Part shown: in pieces, positions 1 to 12,726 of the stretch | Layout: each line of letters starts with the position of its first letter | Position numbering within the stretch: position 1 is the first letter of the stretch | Assembly (NCBI RefSeq): GCF_048569485.1 | Contig: NC_134355.1 | Location: 392,471,361 to 392,535,360, forward strand | DNA from: Anomaloglossus baeobatrachus | Lineage: Eukaryota > Chordata > Amphibia > Anura > Aromobatidae | DNA length: 64,000 nt | Reading direction: 5' to 3' | Made by a program: the position numbers and the translations under genes | Notes under the pieces: generated by a model | Told to the model about the DNA's origin: nothing | Seen by the model: only the letters and a program-made list of their open reading frames with translations | The model's database searches: none

Positions 1-600
1 AAGGCTTGACCCGGGCTCCGGATAGCAACCGAGGGACACTTCACTAGAAAGACTTTCACATGCACCGGCGGTGACCGCCTACTATCCGGGATCGGCTGGA
101 GACTATCGCGGCAGAGATCGGTACTCTGGGGCAACGTCTGAACTACTTGTGAGTAAAAGATCTGGAACCGCAGCCCCTGCCTTTGCCTCTCATTTGCCGT
201 CGCCCAGCGCTGTGAAGCCAACGGGGACTACTACCACCCTCGTCCGTCCTCCATCATCCTCCCCGGGGTAACCCTTCTCTGCCTGTGGAGAGCGACATCA
301 TTCTGACTGCGACCTTTACCATCAGCCCCAGAGAGCAGCACCCGCAGCGGCCGCCCATCCTTGGCCACAGACCACAGATTGCGTCATGATCTAAAAAGAC
401 TTTCCTAACCATCACTACCACTCACATCCTCCATCCTTCCTCCCGTCCACTGCCTTCCCTCCTTCCTGTACAACTCGGCGTCACGAAACCAGGCCAGGCC
501 AGACCATGACAATGTAGAGGATCTTCACCCCTGACCCGGCGACGTGTTGGGTGAAAACCCCCTTGACCCCGGGGTACTACACTAGACATTTCTGTGTAAC
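1..600. other. GC-rich unidentified repeat-like block
   Basis: A GC-rich block runs from the window edge to about 600 and gives way abruptly to AT-rich DNA. Short open frames exist on both strands but none resembles a known protein. The sequence CGGCGTCACGAAA near 477-489 resembles the stretch just inside the LTR element at 23261-27248 (GGCGTCACGAA), so this may be a leader or LTR remnant of a related retroelement. That is an inference from one short match. The left end is cut by the window. Confidence 0.3.
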
Positions 601-1751
601 CTGTCACAAGTGTAAGACCAGCCCACTGTTGTTAAAAATGTCTGATGTCTACCTGTATTGCTTCTTGTGAGATTGTTGAACAACAAGCTTAATGGCCCTT
701 GTAAGAATCTTTGACTATTAAGTTTGTTTTTTTTCTTCAAGATGTTATTGAATGTCTCCTGTGTATTTATGATTTTCTTTCACCATGTCTGAGTTGGAAA
801 ATCCTCTACCACCAAGGGCCATAGTATTCTATACTCTTAAAGGGTCATACCACCAGTCTATTATGCTAATTCCTTCAGGTCTCTAGAAGTAGGACAAGAG
901 ATGCCAGCTGAAATTACTTTTCTTTTCTTTATAAGAACTAAAATAGGAAAAAGGGTGAAAGGTGATGTGTGAATGAGTAGGCAGTTTCCGTGAGGCTCCA
1001 TCATGAATCAGGCATTTTATGTCTGGGATCTTTCTACTTTATATCTTCTCGATTTAAATTCTTTGGTGGAATGATAATTGCAAGCTGAAATCTCACTTAC
1101 TGTATGTTTCTTTTTTTCTTTTCTAGTTTTCCCCATACTATCACCATTGTGTAGAATATTGTCTCATCAACTCAATGAAAATTACATTTTATTACATTAT
1201 TTTACAAATATACTTTAGATGAATGGGGTATTTAGTTACACAATTACACTTTAGATAAATGGTGTATTGTGTTACACAGTTATGCTGCCAGACTGATTGC
1301 ATATATAATTATCTATTCACAACAATATTAACAAAGAAATAATTCCATTTGCTCTGTGAAACATTTGAATACTTTGGCTATTTGTTTTCTATATATTTAT
1401 ATGAAATGATTTTTGAATGAACCTTAATTAGGACTAATACTGATCACAGCTGCTAAGTTAAGAATTAAAAAGAATAAATAAATATTTACAAATACTGTAT
1501 CTTTCTCTCTGGAGAATGCTAAAATATACCTTTACTGAAATCTTTATTTCAATACATAGCCTTGTGCATATATAGCACATTTGTTATATTTATACTGCAT
1601 GTATTTTAGGTTGGAACACTTCAACCTATTAATTGCTGAAAATGCAGAGCCACATGCTCTTTCATACAATTTCAGTTCTTAAAGTATAACAATTCTCTTT
1701 CACCCTATATGACCTACTGGTGAGCAGTGAAACAATACAATGTTGGGTGTA
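601..1751. other. AT-rich intergenic DNA, no feature seen
   Basis: AT-rich, apparently unique sequence. I see no splice-flanked exon, no terminal repeats and no long tandem array. Confidence 0.5.
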
Positions 1752-2323
1752 AAGCGGGCTTTACACGCTACGATATCGTTAATGAATTATCGTCGGGGTC
1801 ACGGTGTTTGTGACGCACATCTGACGTCATTAACGATATCGCAGTGTGTGACACTTATGAGTGACCTTAAACGATCGCAAAAGCGGTGAAAATCATTTGC
1901 CGCGGAGAGGTCGTCCTGAAACAAAACATCGTTTTCTGCTTATTAGCGATGTTGTTCCTCGTTCCTGTGGCAGCACACATCGCTGTGTGTGACACCGCAG
2001 GAGCGACGAACATCTCCTTACCTGCCTCCACCGGCAATGCGGAAGGAAGGAGGTGGGCGGGATGTTACATCCCGCTCATCTCCGCCCCTCCGCTTCTATT
2101 GGACGCCTGCCGTGTGACGTTGCTGTGACGCCGCACGAACCGCCCCCTTAGAAAGGAGGTGGTTTGCCATCCAGAGCGATGTCGCAGGCCAGTTAAGTCC
2201 GTGTGACGGGGTAAGCGAGGTTGTGCGCCACGGGCAGCGATTTGCCCATGTCGCACAACCGACGGTGGCGGGTACGATCGCTTGCGATCTCGCTAGCGAG
2301 ATCGCAGCGTGTAAAGCCCGCTT
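1752..2323. mobile_element. Non-autonomous TIR element (MITE), about 570 bp
   Basis: The ends are inverted repeats of 18 bp: AAGCGGGCTTTACACGCT at 1752-1769 and its complement at 2306-2323. Subterminal hairpins follow (ACGATATCGTTAATGA near 1769 faces TCATTAACGATATCG near 1827). The interior has no transposase. A diverged copy of the same family lies at 57452-57973 and shares the block around CGCTTCTATTGG. The target duplication is not clear, so the superfamily is not assigned. The 80-aa frame at 1886-2128 is not conserved in the second copy and is unlikely to be a gene. Confidence 0.75.
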
Positions 2324-2769
2324 AATCCTTTGGGAACTTGAAAGGAAAAACTGGAATTCAGTAATAACTTTTAGTTGGAATGTTAGAATGGTTTGCTCCA
2401 GTTAGGTTAGTATCTTTACTTTACAGTATAATTATTAACCCACAAAAGACAGAAATCTTCCCAATATCATCAGCAGCAAATCACTATATTCTTAGAGCAC
2501 AATGTGATAATAAAAATCTTTAGTATAGAAATGCAAAAATTTACTAGATATAAAAAATGATCAAACACAAGCTAAAAACCCAAGACACATTAAAACAAGT
2601 TGAGTTAAAATTAAAAAGATTTTCCAGTACCAGTTTTTTGATTACCTATTGGGATAGGTCAATATTAGTTTGGTGGGTTGCCGGGGCAAACCACAACCAC
2701 AGACAAGCTTTTATGAGCTACAGCAGTGGCTGGATGAAAACTGTGTACAACATAGGGGTGTATCTAGGG
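2324..2769. other. AT-rich DNA, no feature seen
   Basis: No recognisable gene or repeat. The open frame beginning at 2557 runs on into the hAT-like repeat at 2770 and is probably spurious. Confidence 0.45.
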
Positions 2770-2945
2770 CAGGGGTCTCAAACTCAGCTGGGTGTATGGG
2801 CCACATATAGAAAAAAGAAAAAAAAAATTATTAGGGGGCTGCATTCCTTGCAGGACAAAGGGACATTTTTAATGATTCCATGTTTTTTTTCTATATACCT
2901 ATGGATCACTATTTTGAACGTTTTTTGCTTGATTATAACAAACCC
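2770..2945 (+). mobile_element. hAT-like element fragment (5' end)
   Basis: CAGGGGTCTCAAACTC at 2770-2785, followed by a GGGCC(A/G)CA run and a second GGGGGCTGCAT motif, matches the terminus style of hAT (Tip100/Zaphod-like) non-autonomous elements. No matching right terminus or 8-bp duplication is visible, so it is read as a truncated copy. Confidence 0.45.
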
Positions 2946-2971
2946 GCACTTTGTTTAGTTAAAGTAAATGT

Positions 2972-3105
2972 ATCTATATATATATATATCTCTCTCTATC
3001 CATCCATCCATCCATATATATTATATATATATATATATCTATATATATAAAAAGGTTGCACCCTTAAAAAAAAAACAAAAAAAAAACAAAAAAAAAAACA
3101 CCCTT
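2972..3105. repeat. Simple repeats: (TA)n, (ATCC)n and A-rich tract
   Basis: TA runs, a short CATC/ATCC array near 2998-3014, more TA, then an A-rich tract interrupted by single C residues (3066-3101). Open frames here are low-complexity artefacts. Confidence 0.85.
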
Positions 3106-3835
3106 CGTGGACCCGGCTGATCCACAGGAACACCACCTCAGCAGTTGCTAGAGGAGCTGCCTGGATTGCTGCCCGCAGTCTAGCACCATATGTAAGGTTG
3201 CACCCCGCAACCTGTATGTAAGGTTGCACCCCGCAACCTGGGGGGTTCCACTCACTTGCAGCGCTGCGAGGTAGCTTTAGCAACACAGCTACAGTCTCTT
3301 TATAAAAATTCTGGCAGTTTATTTAAAACACTCAACATAAACTGCTAAACAAAATGTAACAAAGCCTCTCCCGGCTTAAAGGAAAATATAACACATCCAC
3401 ATACCGTGGGCTTCCAGTCCATTAAATGTCCATAGTAGAGTCTCCACACTCTGGCCCCTGCCAGCGAACACTCACTGTGGTTGCTTCCTGCAGCCTCCAG
3501 CCCTCTCCAGCCAGGCTGCAGTCTCTTCCCCAGTCGTCACCTGGACTGATTTCCAGGAGTCTCTCTTCAGTCTTCACACAGACTGAGACCTCCAGCACAC
3601 ATCCTCCATGTACAGCACTCTCAGGCTTCCCCCTGTCTTTAAAACCAAACAGTCTCTTAAACCCAACTGGATACACCCACAGGTGGAGGTATGTGATTCT
3701 CCAGACATGCACATCACACCGGCATTATTAAAGGGAACCTGACCCTTATATGCAGAAACAAACCTTTGTGGAACTACAAGTCCCATAGCAACCTCTTCAG
3801 TTTAATATTGCAGCGACCTTCTCCACTGCGACATA

Positions 3836-5486
3836 CAGTTAGGTCCAGAAATATTTGGACAGTGACAAAATTTTCGCGAGTTGGGCTCTGCATGCCACCA
3901 CATTGGATTTGAAATGAAACCTCTACAACAGAATTCAAGTGCAGATTGTAACGTTTAATTTGAAGGTTTGAACAAAAATATCTGATAGAAATTGTAGGAA
4001 TTGTACACATTTCTTTACAAACACTCCACATTTTAGGAGGTCAAAAGTAATTGGACAAATAAACCAAACCCAAACAAAATATTTTTATTTTCAATATTTT
4101 GTTGCGAATCCTTTGGAGGCAATCACTGCCTTAAGTCTGGAACCCATGGACATCACCAAACGCTGGGTTTCCTCCTTCTTAATGCTTTGCCAGGCCTTTA
4201 CAGCCGCAGCCTTCAGGTCTTGCTTGTTTGTGGGTCTTTCCGTCTTAAGTCTGGATTTGAGCAAGTGAAATGCATGCTCAATTGGTTTAAGATCTGGTGA
4301 TTGACTTGGCCATTGCAGAATGTTCCACTTTTTTGCACTCATGAACTCCTGGGTAGCTTTGGCTGTATGCTTGGGGTCATTGTCCATCTGTACTATGAAG
4401 CGCCGTCCGATCAACTTTGCGGCATTTGGCTGAATCTGGGCTGAAAGTATATCCCGGTACACTTCAGAATTCATCCGGCTACTCTTGTCTGCTGTTATGT
4501 CATCAATAACACAAGTGACCGAGTGCCATTGAAAGCCATGCATGCCCATACCATCACGTTGCCTCCACCATGTTTTACAGAGGATGTGGTGTGCCTTGGA
4601 TCATGTGCCGTTCCCTTTGTTCTCCAAACTTTTTTCTCCCCATCATTCTGGTACAGGTTGATCTTTGTCTCATCTGTCCATAGAACACTTTTCCAGAACT
4701 GAGCTGGCTTCATGAGGTGTTTTTCAGCAAATTTAACTCTGGCCTGTCTATTTTTGGAATTGATGAATGGTTTGCATCTAGATGTGAACCCTTTGTATTT
4801 ACTTTCATGGAGTCTTCTCTTTACTGTTGACTTAGAGACAGATACACCTACTTCACTGAGAGTGTTCTGGACTTCAGTTGATGTTGTGAACGGGTTCTTC
4901 TTCACCAAAGAAAGTATGCGGCGATCATCCACCACTGTTGTCATCCGTGGACGCCCAGGCCTTTTTGAGTTCGCAAGCTCACCAGTCAATTCCTTTTTTC
5001 TCAGAATGTACCCGACTGTTGATTTTGCTACTCCAAGCATGTCTGCTATCTCTCTGATGGATTTTTTCTTTTTTTTCCGCCTCAGGATGTTCTGCTTCAC
5101 CTCAATTGAGAGTTCCTTAGACCGCATGTTGTCTGGTCACAGCAACAGCTTCCAAATGCAAAACCACACACCTGTAATCAACCCCAGACCTTTTAACTAC
5201 TTCATTGATTACAGGTTAACGAGGGAGACGTCTACAGAGTTAATTGCAGCCCTTAGAGTCCCTTGTCCAATTACTTTTGGTCCCTTGAAAAAGAGGAGGC
5301 TATGCATTACAGAGCTATGATTCCTAAACCCTTTCTCCGATTTGGATGTGAAAACTCTCATATTGCAGCTGGGAGTGTGCACTTTAAGCCCATATTATAT
5401 ATATAATTGTATTTCTGAACATGTTTTTGTAAACAGCTAAAATAACAAAACTTGTGTCACTGTCCAAATATTTCTGGACCTAACTG
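3836..5486 (-). mobile_element. Tc1/mariner element, copy 1 (1651 bp)
   Basis: Terminal inverted repeats of about 32 bp, beginning CAGTTAGGTCCAGAAATATT, lie at both ends and are flanked by the TA target duplication (3834-3835 and 5487-5488). The transposase is on the minus strand. A second copy of the same family is at 31907-33560 and is about 95 percent identical over the transposase frame by eye. The element interrupts the candidate LTR described at 3191-5526. Confidence 0.95.
4091..5127 (-). pseudogene. Tc1 transposase, frameshifted (copy 1)
   Basis: Two minus-strand frames cover a Tc1-family DDE transposase. The first (5127-4495) starts MRSKELSIEVKQNILR and carries the paired-like helix-turn-helix region, a GRPR hinge (GRPRMTT) and the first catalytic aspartate in VLWTDETKI. 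The second (4549-4091) carries the second aspartate in [11 protein letters not shown] and the glutamate in SPDLKPIEH, with DD34E-type spacing, and ends ASKGFATKY. The frames are offset because one base is missing in the stretch around 4500 (encoding LVF-DDITADKS in the other copy's consensus). All catalytic residues are still encoded, so the copy is recent, but it cannot give an uninterrupted protein. Confidence 0.92.
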
Positions 5487-5537
5487 TATAGCGACCATTT
5501 ACCACATTGGTGGTCACTACCTCACAATATACATACA

Positions 5538-5538
<1 letters not shown>

Positions 5539-5612
<74 letters not shown>
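5539..5612. repeat. (TA)n microsatellite
   Basis: About 37 uninterrupted TA units just outside the candidate LTR. The 65-aa tyrosine/isoleucine frame across it is an artefact. Confidence 0.97.
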
Positions 5613-5617
<5 letters not shown>

Positions 5618-5734
5618 ATAATTTTTAATGGCAAAAAAAGTCATGCTTTATTTTGAATATTTTTTTACATTTTATCCCCTTCTTCTAATATTGTTTTCCA
5701 ATTAGCTGCATCATACAGTCATCTTAGACAACAT

Positions 5735-6060
5735 CTTGTAGTAATGTCCCCCATCCTGTAGTAATGTCCCCCTTGTGTCCTGTATAATATGCACATCCTT
5801 GTGTCCTGTAGTTATGTCCCCCATACTGTAGCAATGTCCTCATCCTTGTCCTATGTAGTAATGTCCCCATCTTGTCCCCTGTAGTAATGCCTCCCATCCT
5901 TGTGCCCTATAGTAATGTGCCCCTCCCTTGTACCCTGAGTAATGTGCCCATTTTTGTGTCCTGTAGTAATGTGCCCATCCTTGTACCCTGTAGTAATGTA
6001 ATGTCTCCCTTTCTTGTGCCCTGTAGTATTGTGCCCATCCTTGTAGTATTGTCAGTAGTT
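5735..6060. repeat. Degenerate minisatellite, unit about 25 bp
   Basis: Imperfect repeats around CCTGTAGTAATGTCCCCATC recur about twelve times. The array sits inside a wider dispersed repeat whose next part (6100-6340) resembles 36120-36360. Confidence 0.75.
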
Positions 6061-6343
6061 GTTATAGTTAATAAGAGCAGACAGTGTGGCGGCAAAATTT
6101 TATAGAAGATGGCAGTGTAGAGGACATGTACCATAAAAGGGATAGTCTGAGGGTCTTTTTTGTTCAGGGAGCATAGTGAGGGGAAATTATTTATACAGGG
6201 GCATGGTGGGAAGCAGATATTTTTATTTTGGAGCATCAAATCACACTGCTAGTTTTAAGGACAGCATGTGGGATGTGATGCAGAAGACTGGAGAAGATGG
6301 AAGTCTGCAGAGACAAGCTGTAGTTGAGGAAAGTCATCATGAC
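6061..6343. repeat. Unclassified dispersed repeat
   Basis: Shares phrases with 36120-36360, for example GATCAGGGAGCATA / GTTCAGGGAGCATA and GGAAGT(T/C)TGCGGAA / CAGAGA followed by AAGTCATCATG. Two copies in one window suggest an interspersed family, but I cannot name it. Confidence 0.45.
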
Positions 6344-8402
6344 TAGTGATGAGTGAATATATCTGGCACTATTCGTTACTCGCGTGAATATTAAGGTATT
6401 CGGGATATTCGTTAATTGTCGACTATTCTGGTATTTACCTCGTGAGTTTTGAGTCCCATGCCCTGATTTTCAGTCACAAAAGATGCGGGGATTTCCTGGC
6501 AATCACAGTAATGCTGTATCCATCCTTGCTACTGGCATTACTGTGTTTGGCAGGTGCAGTGAAAAAAAACTGACATGAGGTCCCTCGCCTATTTGTGATA
6601 ATCAGCCCAGGAGACAGCTGAAGACTGGTATTCTCATGCTTAGAAGGTCCATGGTTATTGGACCCTCCCCAGCTTAAAATATAAATAAGAAAAAAACAAA
6701 CACAGAAAAATCCTTTATTTTTAATGATAAAAACAAACACCCTCTATCACCAATGTTTTAACCCCCAAAACTCCCCCCCAGGTCTGACGTGATCCACACG
6801 ATGTCCTAAAACAATCCAGCCTCTACTACATCCTGAACCTGCAGTGATTGAAAACGCAACCAATCACTGCAGCGCCTGAGACACACTGAGGACAACAGGG
6901 GACCCAGCAGTGAGAAGCGGTGACATCTGTCAGGTCACTGGAGTTAACAGCCGGGTTCCCATGGTACCAATTGTGACCCAGCTGCCGGATTGCTGGACTT
7001 GCCGGCTTGTGGGACACAACGACACAACAGTGCAGCAGTTAGGTCACCGGACATCACACTTGGGGAATCCCATGCAGCAGGTTCACTGATGGTCATTCTG
7101 GAACCTGGCTGTTAACTCCAACTGTGAATTTTTTTTAAACATATTTTATTTGATGTCAGCAAGCACATATCATCAACAAAAGAACATGTTGTTACATTCC
7201 ATAAAATGTCTCCAGATCGTACAATGCTTCTGTTACATTATTTTCTTTTTCATGACCTGACTGCTGGATTGCCGGACTATGATTATGGGACATGGTGGCA
7301 CAGCAGTCCAACAGTCCATTAGCTATGAGTCCCATAAACTTTAAAGGAGCCTTTGAGGGAGTCTTTAAAGTTCCTGGAGTTTACAGCTGTTGAGACACCT
7401 GGTGGCTGCGAACACTGGTAACAGCCTCCAGATGTCCCAGCAGCTGGGAACTCCAAGAACCTTAACGGTTCCATTAAAGGAGCCTTTACGGGAGACATTA
7501 AGGTTAGTCTAGTTGCCAGCTGCAGGTATATCTGTAGGCGGTGAACTCTAGAAAGAGTTCACAGCCTCTAGGTGCCTCCCAACAACTTTCACCTTCAGGA
7601 ACCTTAGTCTACCTTAAAGGCTTCTATAAGGTTTCCTGGCCTCACAGCTACCAGAGTTTTGGACTATGCTGCCATCATGACACGCAGACCGACAGTCCGG
7701 CACTGAGCTTACCTGAGGTCCCTTCTGGTGGTTCTCATGGTACCCTCTGTGTGAGCCACCAGCTGTGATCAAAGGTGAACTCAGTGCCAGCCTATCAGAC
7801 TGCAATGCTGCCTTGATACTCAGTCCGACAGTCCGGTACTGAGTTCACCTGAGGTCACAGCTGACAATTCACACAAAGGTTACCATGAGAACCACTAGAA
7901 GTGACCTCAGATGAACTCAGTGCAGGACTGTTCAACTGCACTGCTGCTGTGACATGCAGTCAGACAGCCCAGCACTGAGTTCACCTGAGGTCACTTCGGA
8001 AAACTCCCATGCTGCTCTCAGTATGTCCCTGATGCTGCGGTGAGCTGTCACATGTTCTAATGTCCCCGCTCACCATGGCCTTTGGATGTAGCAGAATCGG
8101 TATCATCATGGAACGTAGTGTGGATTACGTCGGACCTGTGAGGGTGTTCTTGGGGTTAATGAATAGGTGAAATAGGGTGTGTGTTTTATTTTTTAAAATA
8201 AAGGATTTTTGTGTTTGTGTTTTTTTTCTTTTTACTAACAAGGTTGGAAGTAGGGGTTTCTCATAGACACCTCTCCATTACCAACCCAGGGCTTGATGGC
8301 AGCCGTGAGTTTTAAACAAAAAAAAAATAGAGGCAGTCACTAGGACAGTAGCATCAATTGTCCCACAGTACCCATAGTGTCTTTGTACAGCAGTCAGGTA
8401 TA
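6344..8402 (+). mobile_element. hAT-like non-autonomous element, left part
   Basis: The left edge TAGTGATGAGTGAATA resembles the termini of the complete element at 14718-20832 (TAGAGTTGAGCG / TAGAGATGAGCG). Near 8180-8310 it carries the same T-rich stretch followed by CCCAGGGCTTGATG that occurs twice in that element. A Tc1 element is inserted at 8403 and I see no matching right terminus after it, so the copy is probably truncated. No transposase frame is present. Confidence 0.45.
7684..7995. repeat. Local duplicated and inverted units
   Basis: The phrase GACAGTCC(G)GCACTGAG...CACCTGAGGTC occurs at about 7690, 7826 and 7965, with inverted versions (GTGAACTCAGTGC and GACCTCAGATGAACTCAGTG) between them, giving alternating direct and inverted units of about 140 bp. 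It lies within the hAT-like fragment. Confidence 0.55.
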
Positions 8403-8763
8403 CAGTGCCTACAAGTATTATTCAACCCCCTGCAGATTTAGCAGGTTTACACATTCGGAATTAACTTGGCATTGTGACATTTGGACTGTAGATCAGCCTG
8501 GAAGTGTGAAATGCACTGCAGCAAAAAGAATGTTATTTCTTTTTTTTTTTTTTAAATTGTGAAAAGTTTATTCAGAGGGTCATTTATTATTCAACCCCTC
8601 AAACCACCAGAATTCTGTTTGGTTCCCCTAAAGTATTAAGAAGTATTTGAGGCACAAATAACAATGAGCTTCACATGTTTGGATTAATTATCTCTTTTTC
8701 CAGCCTTTTCTGACTAATTAAGACCCTCCCCAAACTTGTGAACAGCACTCATACTTGGTCAAC

Positions 8764-9786
<1,023 letters not shown>

Positions 9787-11089
9787 ACCTAGGGGTTGAA
9801 TAATAATTGACCCACACTTTTATGTTGAAAATTTATTAAAATTTAACTGAGCAACATAACTTGTTGGCTTGTAAGATTTAAGGTAAGTTCACACAGTGCG
9901 TTTTTCGCGGCGTTTTTGCGCAGTTTTCGGGTGCGTTTTTGCTCAGAAAACTGCATGACTTTGCTTCCCCAGCAAAGTCTATGAGTTTTCATTTTTGCTG
10001 TATGCACACAGCGTTTTTTTTCAGCTGCGTTTTTGTGGTGCCACAAAAACGCAGCATGTCAATTATTCCTGCGTTTTTCACTGCGCTTTTTATCCATCGA
10101 GTGCAATGGGATGTTGAAAGACACAATGAGAAACGCAAATAGCTGCGTTTTGGTGCGTTTTGGTGCGTTTCTAAGACCAAAAACGCAGCTATAAATGCAG
10201 GAGGTGGGTAGTAAAGTGACATGTACAGGAAGAGGATTCCTTCTGTCAGTAAACACAGAAGCGTGAATCCTCCCGGTACCGTCACCGCCGCTTCCACCTC
10301 CCATCCTGTGCATGTATGCTGCAGTGCGGCGCCATGTCTGGGCGGGAGGTGGACGCGGCTGCGAAAACAAAAGTTAACAGTAGAAAAAAAAAAAAAGTTA
10401 TACTCACCTGTCTGCAGGGTCCCGGTGCCATGCCCGCTCCCATCTCCTCTCACGGTATCGCCACTCCGGCTGTGTGCAGACGGCTGGGACACCTCCGATA
10501 GATGCAGGACCTGGCGATGGATCACCTGATGCTCACCTGACGCATCAGCTGATCGTAAGTATCGCGGTGACGCGGGCGCCCGGCCGGTTTAAGCTATCAG
10601 CGGATGCGTCAGGAGACTTCATCCCTGATTACCGGCAGCTGCTGCAGCGATCGGACAGGATCAGACTCCCGCCCCATCGCTCCAGGAGCTGCCGGTAATC
10701 AGCACATAAGTGAGTATTTTTTTTTTTTTTTTTGCACCGATGCATCTGCTGATTGTATAAACGGCTTTTATGCAATCAGCTGATGTGTGATGTGCTTCAG
10801 CCCCTAGAACCTGACACATCATCTGATCGCTTTGCCTTCCAGCAAACCAATCAGATGATATTGGATCCGGATTGGACAGCGCGGGACCCTTGACCCAGGA
10901 TTACTGCGGAGGGGGGTTCTTTATTTCAATAAAGATGGAGTCACTAATTGTGTTGTGTTTTATTTCTAATAAAAATATTTTTCTGTGTTGTGTTTTTTTT
11001 ATCTTTACTAGAAATTCATGGTGGCCATGTCTAATATTGGCGTGACACCATGAATTTCGGGCTTAGGGCCAGCTATACAGCTAGCCCTA

Positions 11090-11480
11090 ACCCCATTGTT
11101 ACCCAGCAAGCTACCCGGCATCAGGGCAGCTTGAAGAGTTGGATAAAGCGCCAGAAGATGGCGCTTCTATGAAAGCGCCATTTTCTGGGGTGGCTGCGGG
11201 ACTGCAATTCACAGCGGGGGTGCCCAGAAAGCATGGGAACCCTGCATTGTGGATTCCAATCCCCAGCTGCCTAGTTGTACCCGGCTGGACTCAAAAATTG
11301 GGCGAAGCTCACGTCATTTTTTTTTTAAAATTATTTCATGAAATTCATGGAATAATTAAAAAAAAAGGGCTATATTTTTGGTTCCCAGCCGGGTACAAAT
11401 AGGCAGTTGGGGGTTGGGGGCAGCCCGTACCTGCCTGCTGTACCCGGCTAGCATACAAAAATATGGCGAAGCCCACGTCA
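11090..11480 (+). repeat. Shared cassette A (copy in Harbinger-like element)
   Basis: Runs from TTGTTACCCAGCAAGC through GCGCCAGAAGATGGCGC, CCAATCCCCAGCTGCC and CTAGCATACAAAAATATGGC. The same order occurs at 18921-19290 and, inverted, at 19435-19840 inside an element with different termini. Confidence 0.85.
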
Positions 11481-11511
11481 TTTTTTTTGTTTGGGGGGGG
11501 GCAATGAAATC

Positions 11512-11845
11512 CTGCATACAGTCCTGAAAGGAGGATGCTGAGCCTTGTAGTTCGACAGCTGCTGTCTGCTCTCCTGCATACACTATTGGATGGAGGATGC
11601 TGAGCCTTGTAGTTCGACAGCTGCTGTCTGCTCTCCTGCATACACTATTGGATGGAGGATGCTGAGCCTTGTAGGTCTGCTCCCCCTGACTCTTCCTCAA
11701 GCATACAGTCCTGGATGGAGCATGCTGAGCCTTGTAATTCTGCAGCTGCTGTCTGCTCTCCTGCATACACTATTGGATGGAGTATGCTGAGCCTTGTAGT
11801 TCTGCAGCTGTCTGCTCTTCTGCATACACTAGTGGAGAATGAAGA
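11512..11845. repeat. Tandem array, 62-bp unit, about 5 copies
   Basis: Units start with CTGCATACA at about 11512, 11574, 11636, 11698, 11761 and 11820, each carrying GGATGCTGAGCCTTGTAG or a close variant. A single unit in inverted pair form lies at 19294-19430. Confidence 0.92.
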
Positions 11846-12186
11846 ACACATTGAAGAAGGAAATGACATCAGACATTTTTTTTTTGTTCACTGATAAAAA
11901 AACGCATAAAGACGCAGTGAGCAAAAACGCAGCAAAAAAACGCACCAAATCGCGGCAAAACGCGTGCGTTTTTTGCCGCGTTTTTTTGACGCAGGTGCGT
12001 TTTTGTGCGTTTTTTGCCACAAAAAACGCACAAAAACGCAGCGTCAAAAAAACGCAGTGTGTGAACCTAGCCTTATGCATCTGTTAATAAATCCTGCTCT
12101 TGTTTGAAGTTTGCAGGCTCTAACTTATTTGCATCTTATCAAACCTGCTAAATCTGCAGGGGGTTGAATACTACTTGTAGGCACTG

Positions 12187-12391
12187 TAGGCCATGCATGA
12201 GACAGGGGATGGTCCAGCTTTTACAGGATTCAAATTAGGTTAAAATGTAGAGTTAGGTGTGTGGGTGACTGGTGTAGTACTGCTGTACTGGGATCCCTAA
12301 TATCTCATGCAACAGCTAAAACTGATTTTCTGCTCAGCCACACTCAGGTGTCTGCAATATTAGCTTCATAGACTGTTATAGCTAGACACAT
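12187..12391. other. Flank between Tc1 and T2-MITE, nothing recognised
   Basis: No gene or terminal repeat seen. Confidence 0.4.
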
Positions 12392-12395
12392 TTAA

Positions 12396-12722
12396 AGGGA
12401 ACCTGTCAGGTGCAATAAGCACCGAGAACCACGAGCAGTTCTGGGTGCATATTGCTAATTCCTACCTAACTGTCTCTGTATACACTAGCATAGATAAAGA
12501 GATCTTTAGAAAAAGTAACTAAGGGGAGACTAACTAAGGGGAGAACGCCCTTGGGACTAGTCCTCGCGCTCATTAGCATAAGATAAAAGCTCTTTAGAAA
12601 TACTTTTTCTAAAGATCTCTTTATCTATGCTAGTGTATACATGGACGGCTAGGCATTGATTACTAATATACACCCAGAACTGCTCGTGGTTCTTGGTGTA
12701 TATTGCACCTGACAGGTTCCCT
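12396..12722. mobile_element. T2-type MITE (Kolobok)
   Basis: Inverted termini AGGGAACCTGTCAGGTGCAA, flanked by TTAA duplications at 12392-12395 and 12723-12726. Long inner arms (for example CTAGCATAGATAAAGAGATC near 12487 and its complement near 12615) make most of the element a hairpin. TTAA duplication with AGGG-type ends is the T2/Kolobok signature known from Xenopus. Confidence 0.87.
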
Positions 12723-12726
12723 TTAA

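Larger units (their letters stand above)
3191..5526 (-). mobile_element. Candidate solo LTR, split by a Tc1 element
   Basis: Without the Tc1 insertion at 3836-5486 the two flanks form one unit of about 0.68 kb. On the minus strand it begins TGTGAGGTAGTGACC and ends in CAACCTTACA, that is TG...CA ends. It holds an AATAAA signal in that orientation (TTTATT on the plus strand near 3320) with TATAAA a little further on. The last 26 bp are present twice in tandem (from 3191 and 3217). I see no internal region, and no clear target duplication, so solo LTR is an inference and the family is unknown. It is old or at least older than the Tc1 copy it contains. Confidence 0.4.
9881..12072. mobile_element. 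PIF/Harbinger-like non-autonomous element, nested
   Basis: The element interrupts the 3' flank of the Tc1 copy. The ends are related inverted repeats: AGGTAAGTTCACACAGTGCG at the left, and GGCTAGGTTCACACACTGCG on the opposite strand at the right. Both continue into long GCGTTTTT-rich subterminal tracts. A TTA duplication flanks it (9878-9880, 12073-12075), fitting the TWA preference of PIF/Harbinger. There is no transposase. The interior holds a cassette (11090-11480) shared with the hAT-like element at 14718-20832 and a 62-bp tandem array. Assignment rests on the 3-bp duplication and is tentative. Confidence 0.72.

Noticed and set aside
4712-5320. 202-aa plus-strand frames opposite the Tc1 transposase (also 32786-33394)
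   Set aside because: Antisense shadows of the transposase gene; the transposase motifs are on the minus strand.
5437-5634. Tyr/Ile-rich frames here and at 38215-38614 and 44810-45097
   Set aside because: They arise from TA microsatellites.
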